From the NCBI RefSeq assembly GCF_021130785.1, contig NC_060207.1, forward strand, positions 197,730,001 to 197,794,000: a stretch of DNA of 64,000 nucleotides, read 5' to 3'. The notes under the pieces are model-generated. The model was given only the letters and a program-made list of their open reading frames with translations. It ran no database searches and was not told the origin of the DNA. A program made the translations under genes and the position numbers. This DNA comes from Homalodisca vitripennis (Eukaryota; Arthropoda; Insecta; Hemiptera; Cicadellidae). Every line of letters starts with the position of its first letter. Position 1 is the first letter of the stretch. Positions 1 to 13,061 of this stretch are shown here, piece by piece.

Positions 1-1859
1 CTACGGTCGCTGTTTAGGTGATTACTCGTCTTGTTCCAGAATAGTTTTTCTTGATATTAGGAAGATTGTATATACCGTATAACAGAGGAAAGGGGGGGAG
101 GGGTAGTGTACGTTAATAAATAAATCTTAGATTTTCAGTGCCAACAATACTAATTTATTATTACACTCTGATGTTATACCTATATTGACGTCTTGAATGG
201 GATATGTGTAATTCAATTTAAATCAACATAATAGTTTATAAAATGACTTCTTATATTTAACTATTATTTTTTGGTTGATTAAAGATTTTTGTAAATCCCA
301 CTTAATACACTGAATATTCTACAAATTTAACGTTGTAGAATATGAAATAGGTTTGTACCGAAATGGCTATGTATACTATGGTTAATATTTAAACACAGCA
401 AAATAAATTTTATATTATAAAATAATTTTATATCAAAGTACATGGGGTTTAACCAATTATAAATGTATCTTAACCTTCAGAGCTGATAACAATAATTTAT
501 TATAAAACTGTTATGTGTGAAACTTTGTGTTAAACGTATATCGTCGACTGGTTTTACGCACTTCTAAAACCTTTTTTAAACATAGTCCTTATTCTGAGAA
601 CTTCCTTATTGAAATTGCAAAGAAACACTAACAGTTTTCTTAGTACAATTATTCCCTTGCTTGCTGAAAACCTTGCCATTTGATAAATTTCAAATGACCT
701 TGAATGGTCAGAAGGCTACGAACCCCTGCCGCCGCGGAACCATGTTTAAGAACTCGTTTAAAACAACCAAAAACTAATTAGCTTTATACCGAAATGTTAA
801 TTAATAAGATTAAAACTTGCTTCAACAGAATGGTTAGCAAATTACGAAACACTTGCACTGGACAAATAACAATTTAGTTAAACCGAAATCACTACATTCG
901 TACCGGAAGTGTGTGTTTAACTAAGCAATGTAAACATTTAAAAAAAAATCGTTCATAACTATAAAATAGTATAATACCTACATAATATATTCGCTGGACT
1001 TGAGTTTTAAGTCACCTATTTGAATAAATAATATCAATTAAAAGGTAAACTGTATAGTATATTTAACATTACATCACCATGGTCCAAGGCCGGAACTTCT
1101 TTAAGTGATTTACATAATAATACCAAAATATATTTATTCCACTGTAAAATAGGTAGTTCAGTAGCGAAGCCTCTCTATAGAATAACTGAATACCTCATGT
1201 GTCTGCGTATATTTGTCAATGCGCAATATCTCGAGAAACAGCCAAGCTTGGGAACATTAATAAACTACGTACGAGTATGTGTTTATTCCAAGAATGCTAT
1301 ATTGAAATCGCGGCAATTTTGGATCTTGGTAGTGAATAAAACTAAGTGTCAGTATTGGTAAAGTCTATATAAATTTAAAGATAATATATCTCTTGTTTTT
1401 TTAATTGACAATTGAGATATTTACATTTTATCTCTCTAAATGATCCATCTAGTGTATGAGTTGTTTTAAGAAGTACAATATGCTTTATACTACGCTACAC
1501 AAAGAGTCGCAACAGACTTCACTGAGGTTGCATGCAAAATTACAAAGCTATAGTTCATTTCATCTTTCTAGATCTCCTGCAAAGAGATAGACAGTCAGGT
1601 AATCGTTCATAAAAGAAAGTTGATAAGAATTTTATGCATATCAATAATTCTTGTAGATTGAAGTTTAATGCAAACTTTAACATGTACATAAAAAATCCTA
1701 GCTGACAAAGATTTCTAAATATGTTTCATTTAATATTTATAATATATCCTGTAGAGTAGGTTTTAGGTTTTCAATATTCAGTAGAAGAATCATTGTTATC
1801 TTTAAAATTGTGTAGGGCATTCCTATGCCAATATCAATAATGGTGAGCTTATCCAAGTG
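1..1859. other. AT-rich stretch without a recognisable gene
   Basis: No reading frame here has a recognisable domain, and I see no RNA gene. Around 1525-1620 there is a fragment of the degenerate dispersed family called E in this annotation, recognisable by a GCATGCAAAATT block followed by CTATAGTTCATTTC and AGACAGTCAG. A short GC-rich patch at 722-742 (CTGCCGCCGCGG) is isolated and unexplained. Confidence 0.6.
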
Positions 1860-2236
1860 ACCGTTGTACCTGTCGTCCGATTTAACCGCCTTCCCTCATT
1901 GGTGGGCATATCGCGTGTTCCTATCTGTCTGTCTGTCTACCGTCTAGGAGCTACCCTTAGACACCCGAACGTTTAGTTGTATCGTAGCCGTTCTGGAGAT
2001 GTGGTCCGGCCGCGGTTGCTCCAAATCCTCGCACTTTGTTTTCTCTCTTTCGTGTGCCGTCTTCGGTATCTATGCCCTCGTTTTTCGTATCCATTGTATA
2101 GTGTCTCGAAGCTCCTGTCAGAGTTGTATAGTGAAAGTGACTTGTTCATCTGTGGATCCCACTGCAGCCCTGGCCGAGCTGGAAGTTCTCCCCCCCTCCA
2201 TCGGATGAAACGAGGCAAGAACCACGATCAACATCG
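1860..2236 (+). other. Candidate first exon ending at a splice donor
   Basis: This is the most GC-rich stretch of the first 6 kb. It ends in ACATCG followed by GTAAGT at 2237-2242, a near-perfect animal 5' splice site, and the GC content drops at once after the donor, where a (TC)n tract begins. The last in-frame ATG before the donor is at 2205 and would give ten codons (M-K-R-G-K-N-H-D-Q-H) plus two bases, so the intron would be phase 2. An overlapping frame from 1977 is open for 87 codons but runs through the donor and looks fortuitous. I infer a 5' UTR plus a short coding start of a gene with a long first intron; no downstream exon could be linked to it. It could equally be the 5' end of a retroelement. 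The transcription start is not defined. Confidence 0.35.
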
Positions 2237-2329
2237 GTAAGTTGACATCTATCCTCAAATGCACCCTTTATACATCATGTCTCACCCGTCCTTTCATCTT
2301 CGGATGTCACAATAGTTAAACTTTATTTG

Positions 2330-2331
<2 letters not shown>

Positions 2332-2371
<40 letters not shown>
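2332..2371. repeat. (TC)n microsatellite
   Basis: About twenty uninterrupted TC units, about 95 bp downstream of the candidate splice donor at 2237. On the + strand it is a pyrimidine tract, but it is too close to the donor to be an obvious acceptor. Confidence 0.95.
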
Positions 2372-2373
<2 letters not shown>

Positions 2374-2564
2374 CACTTAACACTCTGGTCCTCCGAGTCA
2401 GAATATTTAATTTCTTCATTCTATTTGTGTTTCTTTGTGAACGTTACAACATGATCTGTCATTAAATTAGTTTCCATATATATTTTTTAAATAATAAAAG
2501 ACAACACACCAAGTAACTTTAAAATGATTGTGTAAAGTAAAGCTACATGGGTTACCATGTCAAA

Positions 2565-2765
2565 ATTTCACATGCTTCTACTTAGCTTCATGGTTACTCA
2601 TATGACTAATGTGAATATACTGGCTAACGTTCTGCCAAGTTCAATGGAGTGACATGCATCTTCATGAAACTCATTGTTCCTCATATAGCAATAAAGCTTC
2701 ATGTAAAATTTCAATCCTATATGTCAGTTAGTTTTGAAGTGTATTTCGTGCATACAGACAGAAAA
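2565..2765 (+). repeat. Dispersed repeat family E, copy
   Basis: Family E is the most frequent repeat in the window. Its order of conserved blocks is: GCTAACG, then GAGTGACATGCA, then an AAGCTTCATG(C/T)AAAATTTC block, then CTATAGGTCAGTT, then a run of CAGACAGACA. This copy has GCTAACG at 2623, GTGACATGCATC at 2649, AAGCTTCATGTAAAATTTC near 2694 and CATACAGACAG at its end. The overlapping 80-codon frame at 2734-2976 begins inside the repeat and is not a gene. Confidence 0.75.
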
Positions 2766-3171
2766 TTTTCGAGGCCCTCGAATTATGGGCTTCGCTGAAT
2801 CTAAATCAATAAAATATTTTTTTCTTGCGTTATTTGCCAGAATTATTATGTTCTTGATTATTATACTTTATTCTAACCTTAGGAGTGGTCTAGTTTTGCA
2901 TCAGGCTTGCCAGAGCACTTATATTTTTGTATCTATCCTATTTCTTGAGCAAAGAAACGTTAAAGTTGTACATTAAAAAATAATAATTTACCCTATTATG
3001 AGCTATGGAGTCACTTTGAGTGGAACAGCTTCTAAATCTTAATCGAATACATTGTTTGTGCATAAAAACATGGCACTTAGGTTTGATTATCTGGGGCTTC
3101 AGAAGAAGATACAATTGTAAAGGATATTTACATTTTATGGAATCATAACTTTAATCTCCCTTTCTGAAAAT

Positions 3172-3335
3172 ATATGAAATGAAATGAAAATATCTTTATT
3201 CCTTCTGCAATATTACACTTCATCCATCTTATAATGGTAGGAATATACTCGACCATCCTACACAGTTTTGATGGCCGGCAATCAAACAATGTACACTATT
3301 ATCAGTCACTACTTTGACACTGAGAATTGGCATTC
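3172..3335 (-). mobile_element. Probable LINE 3' end (5'-truncated)
   Basis: Read on the minus strand, the segment ends in GGAATAAAGATATTTTCATT followed by a short run of (TCATT)-like units. That combination of a terminal AATAAA and a simple-repeat tail is usual for arthropod non-LTR retrotransposons. No coding part is preserved next to it. The family (for example RTE-like) is an inference from the tail style only. Confidence 0.4.
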
Positions 3336-6300
3336 GCCCTCTGTAGTGTTATCACTTTATTTGTTTACAAACTAATGTGGACAATCTTAAACCCTACCTA
3401 TAATATCAAATTAAGCAACCAAAACATAATTACTGGAACAATTATACACACTTATCAAATTACTGCTACTTTCGTAGTTTATTTATTTTATTTTAACCCA
3501 TGAAATCAAAATTTTTTCCCTATACTCCCATATACAAACATATACATTCAGAATTTTTTTTTTCAATTATATCTTTTTTTTTTTTTATTGTAATATTTCC
3601 ATTCATTTGTTATACAATAAAACCCCATTTTCTCACTTCTACATAAATACAATACAAGAAACGAAAACAGTTGCATTATTCTTAAACATAAATAATAGAA
3701 GCTCTTTCAAATTTCATTGCTATATTTGGGATAAAAAATATTTAATTCTTTACCTGACTTCATAAAAAGAATTCCTGACTAGTATCCTGTTACATTCATT
3801 TTACGATTCTTTCCTATACACTGTGCATTTTATGATTTACCAGAATTGTTTAACTGTTATTCATAGTTTTAATGAGTTTTAAAGGTTGTTTGTACGTCAA
3901 ATATACTATTTTAAGAAATATTATTTTTATGCGATGTGACTATGTTTGAATAATTTTAATATGTAAATTAACATTAAAATGTATTCTACTACATCATTCC
4001 ACGGCGGCTGGAGGAGACGTGGCGCTTGGTGCACTGTAGTGTTCGTTATCTTTTTAATAGTAGAGAGTGGTAAGAGAACAAGGAACCTTTTTATTGGAAC
4101 CATCGAGTGCCAATAACTGCTCTGTAACAGAGCCGTTCTCAACAATTAGCAGTTCTGTAGTTCCATATTAATCATTAGATTACTTGTTTACTACGATTCT
4201 ACGATTTGGTCCTGCACGTTACAATCAGTACTGTAGTAACTAGCTCTGCTTTCTACAGTTTTAGCGATTTTATTCTGTCCATTAAGTTTTTACACTAAAA
4301 CAATTATGTCGGTACCCTACGTAATATCGGTAAGAAGTTCATTTTGTAAAAAAAACAACTGGTTCCCATAGTCGTCGTTAACGTTCTCATAAACTTAGGA
4401 CGGTATAAAACAACCAAAACTTCAACATATGACCAGAAATGAACTGTGGAGATGGGAGTTCTGTCGAATTCAGGCAGTTCTACGAAACCACTAATAAAAC
4501 GGTTCTCGTCTCATTATCTTCTCATCTAGAACTACTATGAAAAACAGTATCCCCATCTCTATTTCTATGAGTGATTTATAAACAGCTCGAGTTCAAATTC
4601 CACTCGACCTTTACCTTTTTTATCAGCCCTTTCCTCATCACACTGCACCGACACACTCCTGCTCTTTCATCACAGCACAAAACGTTTATATGATCTGTGT
4701 GATGGTCATAGCAAATTACACGGCTTCACTTTTAGAAGATAGTGTTTTAACTATAATGAAATTGGAAGGCGCTTGTAAAACTCAGAACTGGTCCGTTACA
4801 ACTATTAAGAACAAAACAATCTCCAGTAATCCAACTCGCGTGTATTAGCGTACAGCCTAGTTAATCCTGGGTCGCAAACGTTTAACCGCCCTTACAAAAG
4901 CTAGAGGCTCAGGTGTAACGAACATCCTGGTAGTAAATTTCCCACTGTTATAAAAACTTAAGGGAGGAATTAGTGAGAACATATTTCAAACTTATTAACG
5001 CCCAGTGATGGTATGTGTTGCACTTTTGTAAGCGCATGTAATATTCATAATTACCTTTATATATCCCAGTACTTTTATAACATTAATTTCTTTTAACCTG
5101 CGTTGCTACCTTTATCTTGCCTAGTCTATTTAAATGTTTAAGCTTGGCAATGTTTAAAACATATTTCTAATATACTATTATGTAATATAAATCAGTAAAA
5201 TAGCTCTTATGTCGAATTTGTGATTAACGTTTAATTTTTTGATATTAGAGTTAAAAACACGCTATAAGTGTTCATATTTTTTACCTATAAGTGTAGTTAA
5301 TAGCTGCAGTACATTATATAAATTTCAACTAAATTAACATATTCTACTTATCCTCGTAACAAAAATAAAAATGGTTATATGGGATGGTCACAATCACAAA
5401 TAAATTTGTTTTAAATACACAAAATAATTTAAAATGTAAATTTGTGGTTATATATGTGTACTGTGCTTCTCTTTGTCTACTATTTTCATAGTTATCTACT
5501 TCCGATAACTGATCTAAGTGTTTTGTGGTCAGTACAGCTCAGTTAAGTAACATCAATCGTCTCGTCCAATACCTTTCACTGCCTCTTCGATAGCGTATAT
5601 TACAAAATCGTGGTGCGTTAACTGTAAGGCAGTTAAGTAGTTTTGCAAGTTATTAGCGTGTTTAATTGCGGATTTAGTGAGCAGTTAAAATATTTGGAAC
5701 ATAATTTAATCCTTTGTGATAAGTCATTGTGTTTTTTTCAGAGTGAGAGTATATGTTGGTTGGGTAATCGGTTTGTTATTTTTAAATCAAGAAAAGCTAT
5801 TTTTCCGATCTTCGGATCGTATACCGCGTACAATTTGGTGTACGTTGTCTTTACATAGTGAAGTTATGGTTAAATAAGTGTTGCTTATTTATAAAACAAA
5901 TTTTTGGATTTTACACTGTTTAATGATTGGTTCGTTGAAACCTTGATCCAATCTGTATGCATTATTTTTAAATTAATTTTCTGTCCACGCTGAAAACGAC
6001 ATTCGGGTTATTAACCTATCACTGTGCTAAATAAACAGTAAAAGAGTTTAGAGTATGAAAATGAGAAATAATAAATAGAATGAATATTAAAAGTGGAACT
6101 ACATTATGTGCAATGTAGTAGGACGTTATGGTTAAATGAATTTACAATATTTTAATTGTTATTACCTTCATAACACTCATAAGTCCTATCACGGCTATTT
6201 ACTGTCTTGTCAGTATTTATTGCGATATCATAAAGTGTACGGCACGACCTCCGTCTTAGCGCATCAGTCACGTGATGTGTTTGTTTCTCAATATTAATCG

Positions 6301-6854
6301 TAGTGGAAATATTGCGAAATCGAAAGTTATGTTATTGTATTTCGCTTAAAAGACAAGAATACTGGAATTCAAGCTGTTTATACTTGAAACGAGTTAGTCT
6401 TTAAATTTAAAACAAACCTCATTGGTTTGAGTAAAAGTATTTTTAGTTTTCTCTCTATATTAATTCTAATGTAGTGGGTAAACTAACGTTCAACATAGTC
6501 GTTAAACATGTGTAGCACGTGCTTGTGGTTTGAATCGGAATGCAGATCCACATCCAGCACTTGCAAGTACAGATGTACTATCTGAGCGCGCGCCGAGGAT
6601 GTACTAGCCATCCACAAAACATTGACCTTACCTATGCGCTGTCATTCCGTAATTAATTTTAAAGAAGTAAACTATCGTTAAAATTTTTATTGGAATATAA
6701 CCACGAGAAAAGTGAATTAATCAGCAAATATTCAAGTTCTTGACTCTTGGCTCACGAGAATATAGAAGGAGGTCAACCTCCATAAACCTCAGAGAGGACA
6801 TTATCTGCCAGCCTAGAGGTACTCCTTGTAACTTCTTGTTTTTTGAGCTAAAAA
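3336..6854. other. Intergenic, no gene seen
   Basis: This is AT-rich sequence with several short open frames that lack codon structure or domains. Around 4000-4030 and 6520-6620 there are small GC-richer patches, including a GCGCGCGCC-type run near 6587, but no splice signals that pair up. I could not identify a repeat family or RNA gene here. Confidence 0.55.
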
Positions 6855-6862
6855 CTAGATTT
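6855..6862. repeat. Target-site duplication, left (CTAGATTT)
   Basis: Identical to 7247-7254 on the other side of the MITE at 6863-7246. Confidence 0.9.
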
Positions 6863-7246
6863 GGGCCTTTTTCGTTTAAGGGCCAGCACAGAAGACCCTA
6901 GCTTGCCTATTCAAAACTCAGATCACGCGATGCTTGCCCGCTGCGCAGCGCTTTACGCTGCTTGCTCTTTTTTGGAAAAAAAATCAACTCAAGCTTGCAA
7001 AGTCCAAGTCCAGATCAACTCACCATGCTTACACACACAAAACTCAGACAGAACTGACGCAGGTTTCATTACAGGCAAAAGATAAGCGGCGCGCGTTTAT
7101 CACTGATAAGATAAGACGAGTTTATACTAGAAGTAGTACCTGGACTACTGCCCTACGAACTAATAACCACTAAAAAGACGGTTAAATGCACTGTCAGTCA
7201 GGTATAGTATGTTTGTAAGGTGCTGGCCCTTCAACGAAAAAGACCC
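6863..7246. mobile_element. MITE with 27-bp inverted ends and 8-bp target duplication
   Basis: The left end at 6863-6889 begins GGGCCTTTTTCG and ends GGGCCAGCAC. The right end at 7220-7246 is its reverse complement with two mismatches in 27 positions. Both sides are flanked by the same 8-bp sequence CTAGATTT (6855-6862 and 7247-7254), which is the target-site duplication. The 384-bp element has no transposase; open frames at 6861-7085 and 6934-7173 lie essentially inside it and are not genes. An 8-bp duplication fits hAT, P or Merlin-like transposases, and GGG ends also occur in Mutator-like elements, so the superfamily is open. The near-perfect ends and intact duplication suggest a rather recent insertion compared with the other repeats here. 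Confidence 0.93.
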
Positions 7247-7254
7247 CTAGATTT
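7247..7254. repeat. Target-site duplication, right (CTAGATTT)
   Basis: Identical to 6855-6862 on the other side of the MITE at 6863-7246. Confidence 0.9.
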
Positions 7255-7584
7255 GTATAAAATATGCCAGTTTTAGAGATGAAACGATTTAATTGGAATC
7301 ATCACAGGTAAATATCCTCCCTCATTAAATCTGTGCCTAAGGATTCTCCGTTCAAATGTTGTATCTTTATCTAACTGTGTAATTGAATAGTTGTACTCAA
7401 CAGGAACGGATATATAAGAATCCCACTTTCAATAGTTTTGTTCTAGTGTGAAAACAGGTTTTTCCTCTAGATCAATCATGTCGTTTGCAGTACTGTGTAA
7501 GTAAACGTTTTCTCATTAAATATTAAACACTGTTAATTTGAGTGTTTAACACCCAAATAATATTTCAAACGTTAAAGTGGTTTT

Positions 7585-7660
7585 CTTTGTTTGTTTTTCT
7601 ATCAAGCAAGAAGTATTCAACCTATTGTACTGAAATTTTACATGGACATTCTTAGAGCCT
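7585..7660 (+). repeat. Dispersed repeat with TTTGTTTGTTTTTCT head (copy 1)
   Basis: The string runs TTTGTTTGTTTTTCT, then AAGTATTCAACCTATTGTACTG, then AAATTTTACA. The same order occurs at 19028-19100. The block 'attcaacc.attgtactgaaatt' is typical of a very common, non-coding insect repeat, but I cannot name the family. The minus-strand frame 7638-7850 overlaps it and has no recognisable product. Confidence 0.6.
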
Positions 7661-9189
7661 CTGGGATGAATATACGCATATTCTTATGTATATATAGTTT
7701 CTCTCGGTAAAATAGATAACTAAAATTTTGGGTTGGAAATATAATTAATTTTAAATATAAGTGCAAAGCCTGAAATAAGAATAACTCCCAGTTGTGCGTA
7801 AATTGTGATTCTCTTAACCATGAACACTGAAGAATGGTTACATGGTGCATATTATATAACTAGTTTAATTTTTCAAATTGTATGGGATCATATCATACTA
7901 CATCACAAGTGCTTTCAGTGACAAAGATATGAACTTCGTCTTTGGACTTATTATGAATTGGTCTAAAAATGTTCAAGTGTTACTGAAATCGTGGAAGATA
8001 AGCAATCTAATACAGGGATTTTTGCAAAGAAATTTCGGGTAAAGCCTAGTTTACGTACTAATTATTGATATTATTTTTAATGTCGCATTTATGTAAGTGA
8101 TCTTCGTAATTTAGTATCTCGCTTACGCTTTATTTTTTATAGAATACAAGTTGTTATAAGGAAACTTAGCAAAACGTAACGAGATTTTCAATCACCCATG
8201 CAATAAAGTCACGTTATTACATGTGTTATCACATTAAGTGTCAAATTAACGTACACATCTTTTTATACATTTATATATTCTAGGACTTTCTAGTTACTAT
8301 GCATACCAAGAAGACCAATGTAGTCATTTTCATGAACACTCACCAAAATCCCATGGAATCTCATGCACCACCATCGAACATGAAATGAAGCTTCATCGAA
8401 CATTTTAGATCTATAGGTCAGTTGATACTGAAATATTGTGTGGATAGGTAGACAAACGAAATGAAATAATTTTACAGACTTTCAAGTGATAGTTTTACAC
8501 TTATAAGTTTTAATGGTGTAACTTCAACTCTAATTTGAATGACAAGTAGTTGGTTCTCGGTAACTTCGTGTCGAGGGTGTGTTTTGCATTTCTTTTCTTC
8601 TACAGGTATTATTGCGTTGACCCTTAAATCGTACACAATTTATTGCGTAGATGCTTAAACACTATGCATGATTGAATTCAGCAATATACTCATAATTTTA
8701 TTGGAAAACATTCTTCTTTTAAAGTACATAATAATTTGTTTACATTACTGTCGATTCATGTATTCAATAATATTTTATATGTTATTATACTAGTTCTATC
8801 TTGTATAGGCGTTCGTAAACTTACTTGAAAATGTTCATTTAAATTATTTTACATTTGTAACCTGAAGGAAGGGAATGATTAAAAATTATACAATCGTTAT
8901 CGTTAATACAAGGGTTAAATTTAATTGTTCTCCCAGTTGCTCCCTAGGACGAACAAAATTTGGAAGTCACAAAACATTACTTGCTAACGTAGCCCATCTG
9001 TGGTTACTCAACCCTATGAAGTTCCAGCTGTATTCTACATGGTCCATGACTAATAGAAACTAGTTTCACCATATTATTAGTGAAAATATTTCAGTATAGC
9101 GACACATGATAAACGTAACGGGCTTGCAACAAACTGGTCAGCCGGGCTTGAAACTGCATGCACTCTCCGTTGTGATGCTGAAGCGCTCA
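7661..9189. other. Intergenic, no gene seen, with one E-family copy
   Basis: A plus-strand copy of family E lies at about 8300-8480, with CTCATGCACCACCATCGAAC near 8358, GAAGCTTCATCGAAC near 8386 and CTATAGGTCAG near 8410. The 62-codon frame at 8875-9063 has no domain or splice context. A GC-richer patch at 9115-9190 is unexplained and abuts the tandem repeat that follows. Confidence 0.55.
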
Positions 9190-9869
9190 CGTAATCTGTC
9201 AACTAGTTGTCATACATTAAGGTATCAATAGTATATAGACAGTTCACGTGGTGTGTAAAGTCTAGTGAGCATATAACGCTTTGACCGAATTGAGAATGTA
9301 AACGGTTCATTTCAGAATTTAAGCCTTTTAAAAACACCAACTTTTTTTATTATATCCATAAACATATTTTTGCTAACTTTTACTGCAGTTTCCTACACTC
9401 TATATAGTTCTCTATAAATTCTAGTCGTTATATATGAATTATTAATTATTATATGTTGTTATTAATTAAATGATTATAGAGATTATTTATGATTATATTA
9501 TCTCTCTTGAAGAGGTCACCTTGTCAATAGTAAAAGATAACGTAATCTGTCAACTAGTTGTCATACATTAAGGTATCTATAGTATATAGACAGTTCACGT
9601 GAGGTGTAAAGTCTAGTGAGCATATAACGCTTTGACCAAATTGAGAATGTAAACGGGTCATTCCCGAATTTAAGCCTTTTAAAAACACAAGCTTGTCTTT
9701 GTATTATATCCATAAACATTGTTTTTTTTTTACTTTTACTGCAGTTTCCTACATTCTATATAGTTCTCTATAAAGTATAGTTGTTATATAACTAATTGAA
9801 TGTTTATTGAGTTTATTTATGATTATATTATTTCTCTTGAAGAGGTCACCTTATCAATAGTAAAAGATA
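9190..9869. repeat. Two-unit tandem repeat, period 351 bp
   Basis: Unit 1 is 9190-9540 and unit 2 is 9541-9869. Both start CGTAATCTGTCAACTAGTTG, contain GACAGTTCACGTG and CATATAACGCTTTGACC, and end GAAGAGGTCACCTT.TCAATAGTAAAAGATA. Unit 1 carries an extra run of ATTATTAATTATTATAT-like sequence that unit 2 lacks, which accounts for most of the length difference. Apart from that the copies differ by scattered substitutions. There is no open frame, so this is a non-coding local duplication. Confidence 0.93.
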
Positions 9870-12800
9870 CTGTTCCTTTTATAAATATTCTAATTCTATT
9901 ATAATTTCCCTAATACTATTAAGAATATTTATTAGACATTGTATGCGTGACTATAGCAGTAATAATACAATTTAAAATAAACACCTTTTTACATACTACT
10001 ACACTGTTAGTGTTAACCTCAGATCCTGTCCATGTGTTATACTTACACAGTAAGTTATCGATAATTCACTAAGGAAATGCTCTGTTAGTTGTAATGTCAT
10101 AGAAAACATAACTTAACTATTGTGTTATTATGTTTGTGCAATTCCTGAGATTATTTTTTATCGAAAAATTTAATATTGCATACCTTGATTGCATCCAGCA
10201 ATTGTGGAAAAATGTACAGAAGGTCATAAGCAACGTGAACAGTTTTATAAAAACATTACTATTGATAAGATATTTATGAGAGAGTCTGAATATATTCTCT
10301 GTGAATTATAATAACAGTTTTTATTGAATTAAATATTTAATACGGACGAAAAAAATTGGTTTGATGTAAATAATCTTACAATCACAGATCGAAAAACTGC
10401 TCAACAGGATTGAATTATAAATAATCTGGCAGAAAGAGATAACAATAAGAATCAGTGAAAGTATTATAAAGGACAGTTCACTGTTGTGACTGATGTCACA
10501 GTAATCTCGGAAACAATCTTATCGCCGTACAGTCCGGTGCTGCTACAACTTGCCCATCAGAATCAGGTACAACCAACGTCAATCTCAGTTGACTTCATAC
10601 ATAATCGATGGTTAGTCATTCTCGTTTACTCCATCATGTTCCAAGTTCTAAATATGATTAAATATTTTAAAAACAACAATAGATTATTGTTAGTGTACAT
10701 CCGTTCTGCTAAACATTGTTTTATAGTTGTAGTTTTAGTCTACCTAATACAGTGAGTTATTTGTGTTTCTTCTAAATGCATATTTTCTGCAACAGTTCAG
10801 TCCTGTAACACGTGTACGAAAACATCTAATACTTGGTATATAAACTAAACTACTTTACTTTAGGATTTGTGAATCTTTAGATACGTTTATAAAACATTTA
10901 AAAACTAATAACACCTTTGACTCGTAACATCTTTGAACAGCAATATTTAGCTAACCTGAACCATCCGCATCGGAAGGTTTTATTTTAACAATCTTAGTGT
11001 ATTACATAACCATATTAAAAGTTGAAGCTATTGAATTAGACTCTAATATACTCAAATTTTGAATAATACAATACTAGAAGAAATAAAATCAAAGCTACAA
11101 ATATTGGTATACTTAAAATTAAACTGTTATTTAGTAAATTAATATTAAAGTAATAAATGAGCACTAAAGTAATAAACAACGGATAAAATGTATCATTTGC
11201 TTAGTATAAAGGAAATAAAATAAATAAATAAAGTTAAGGCTCCACACAGGTAATTCCTTGGGCGGCAACGTTCAATTTAGCTGTTTATAATACATCACCA
11301 TTTATTTAACAGCTCTAGTAGTAAGCATATAGAAAGACAACCATTCTGCCACTAGGTGTTCATGAAAAATACCAAATGCTGCATTAAAATATTCGTAAAG
11401 ATTCGTGAAAAGTTACTTCAAATGCAGTCTACTTACTATACCCTACTAGGTTTGTCTGTTACTGAAATTTAATATTTGATATACGACAATGACCCTCAAT
11501 CATTACATTTTGAATCAGTTTAAAATCATATTATATAATTAATATTTTAATGTTGCAATAAATACGTACAAACAATAAACTACTAACATACCTTCTATAA
11601 ACAACCTAAACACTAATTTCTATTTATCCGCACCACGGTCTACGCTATATGGTGGATTCCCCACTCCCACAACGATGATCACTGATTCCGATAATACCTA
11701 AAGACATCGTTGGACTGATAGCGTTGAATAGTAACGATACTGTTCAGGATAATTTCCACTGCATTCGTAAAAGATAACGTATGTGTGACTTGGTTGTAGT
11801 ATACCTTTTATAAACTATAACAATGGAAATTGGCCGAAATCTTGTTATCATTTCAATACAATATAGTAAATTTTAATTGAAATGTTAGGAGTGCAGTGAT
11901 TTTGTAACTATGATTACGCATATATAAAAAAATTATACCAAAGTAGTTTCAACAAATAATTTCTATTCCTGATTTTCTAGGTGACCAGAATAGAGTACTT
12001 GTGACTTGCTCTTTGGCTTTACGCACACTGTATGCTGATTAGACCGGTGTCAACTGAACGAGTCGAACGACCATAATGTCTCTATATCTCCGACCAAGAT
12101 AAACACGTGGCAGTTGACACAGCTATCAATTTTTGGTTTGTAATTAGGCCACATCTCGTGACTTTTACGTGTGTAAACCTAAAAACAAATCGTGATAGGA
12201 AAAAGTACTTTCTTTAGATAAGTTATGGTTGGAGACTCCAAGAGATTTGTTAGTCAACATGTAAAAATTGGATCAGTACAAATAAGGTTTCTAGAGATTA
12301 TCATAACTTAGTACTTAACACGGAAATTCGTAGGCGTCTAATTAAAACGAATTCATAATTAAAATAAGGGTGTAACGATGCAGAGTCTGTTTTTCCTGGT
12401 TTGTCATTTGTTTGCAAATGACAGGCATTTCTTGTTTGTCTCGTTTAGTCAACCTAACCAACTTTTTGTTGCTAAAATAATTTTCTATATTCCGAAATAC
12501 TGGAAAAAAATTAATTTCTAAAAATCTTTCGAAATTACAGTCATTTAAAATTTGAAATTTAAGCAATTGTGTAATCAGTATATAAAGAGAGGACTGAAGA
12601 TGTCTATCGTATGTACTTTTTTTAAAAGTTCATGGAGTAATATGTATTTTTATACAATAAATAATTCTAATTAATTAAGAAAAATAATGCTATGAATATG
12701 TTATTTTCTCTAATGATTTCTTATGATAACTAAGTGGAAAATATGTCTTTAAGTCTAAAATGAATAATTAAAACTTGCTTAAACTTCCTACAAATAATGT

Positions 12801-13061
12801 CTGTAATTTTACTTGGAGTGTTAAAACAATTTACATTAACCTAACAATTGTTTTCAGAGCCGAAAAAATTGTTCAACCTTGGTGTTTGTTATTACATAAT
12901 AAATACCACACACAATTAGTATCATTCTACATTATCTAATGGAGAATCTTATGGAATTTCGTGGAAAAGTTAATTATTTCTATAATCTCTACTCATTACT
13001 TTTTGGATATATCAAACTGTTTACAACTATCGAGGGTGTGATACTCGCGATAAAGTTTATA

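Noticed and set aside
1977..2240. 87-codon frame as a secreted protein
   Set aside because: It reads through the strong splice donor at 2237 and shows no convincing signal peptide; the overlapping frames on both strands are equally open.
6861..7173. Two overlapping plus-strand frames of 74 and 79 codons
   Set aside because: Both lie essentially inside the 384-bp MITE, include its inverted ends or GC-rich interior, and have no domain.
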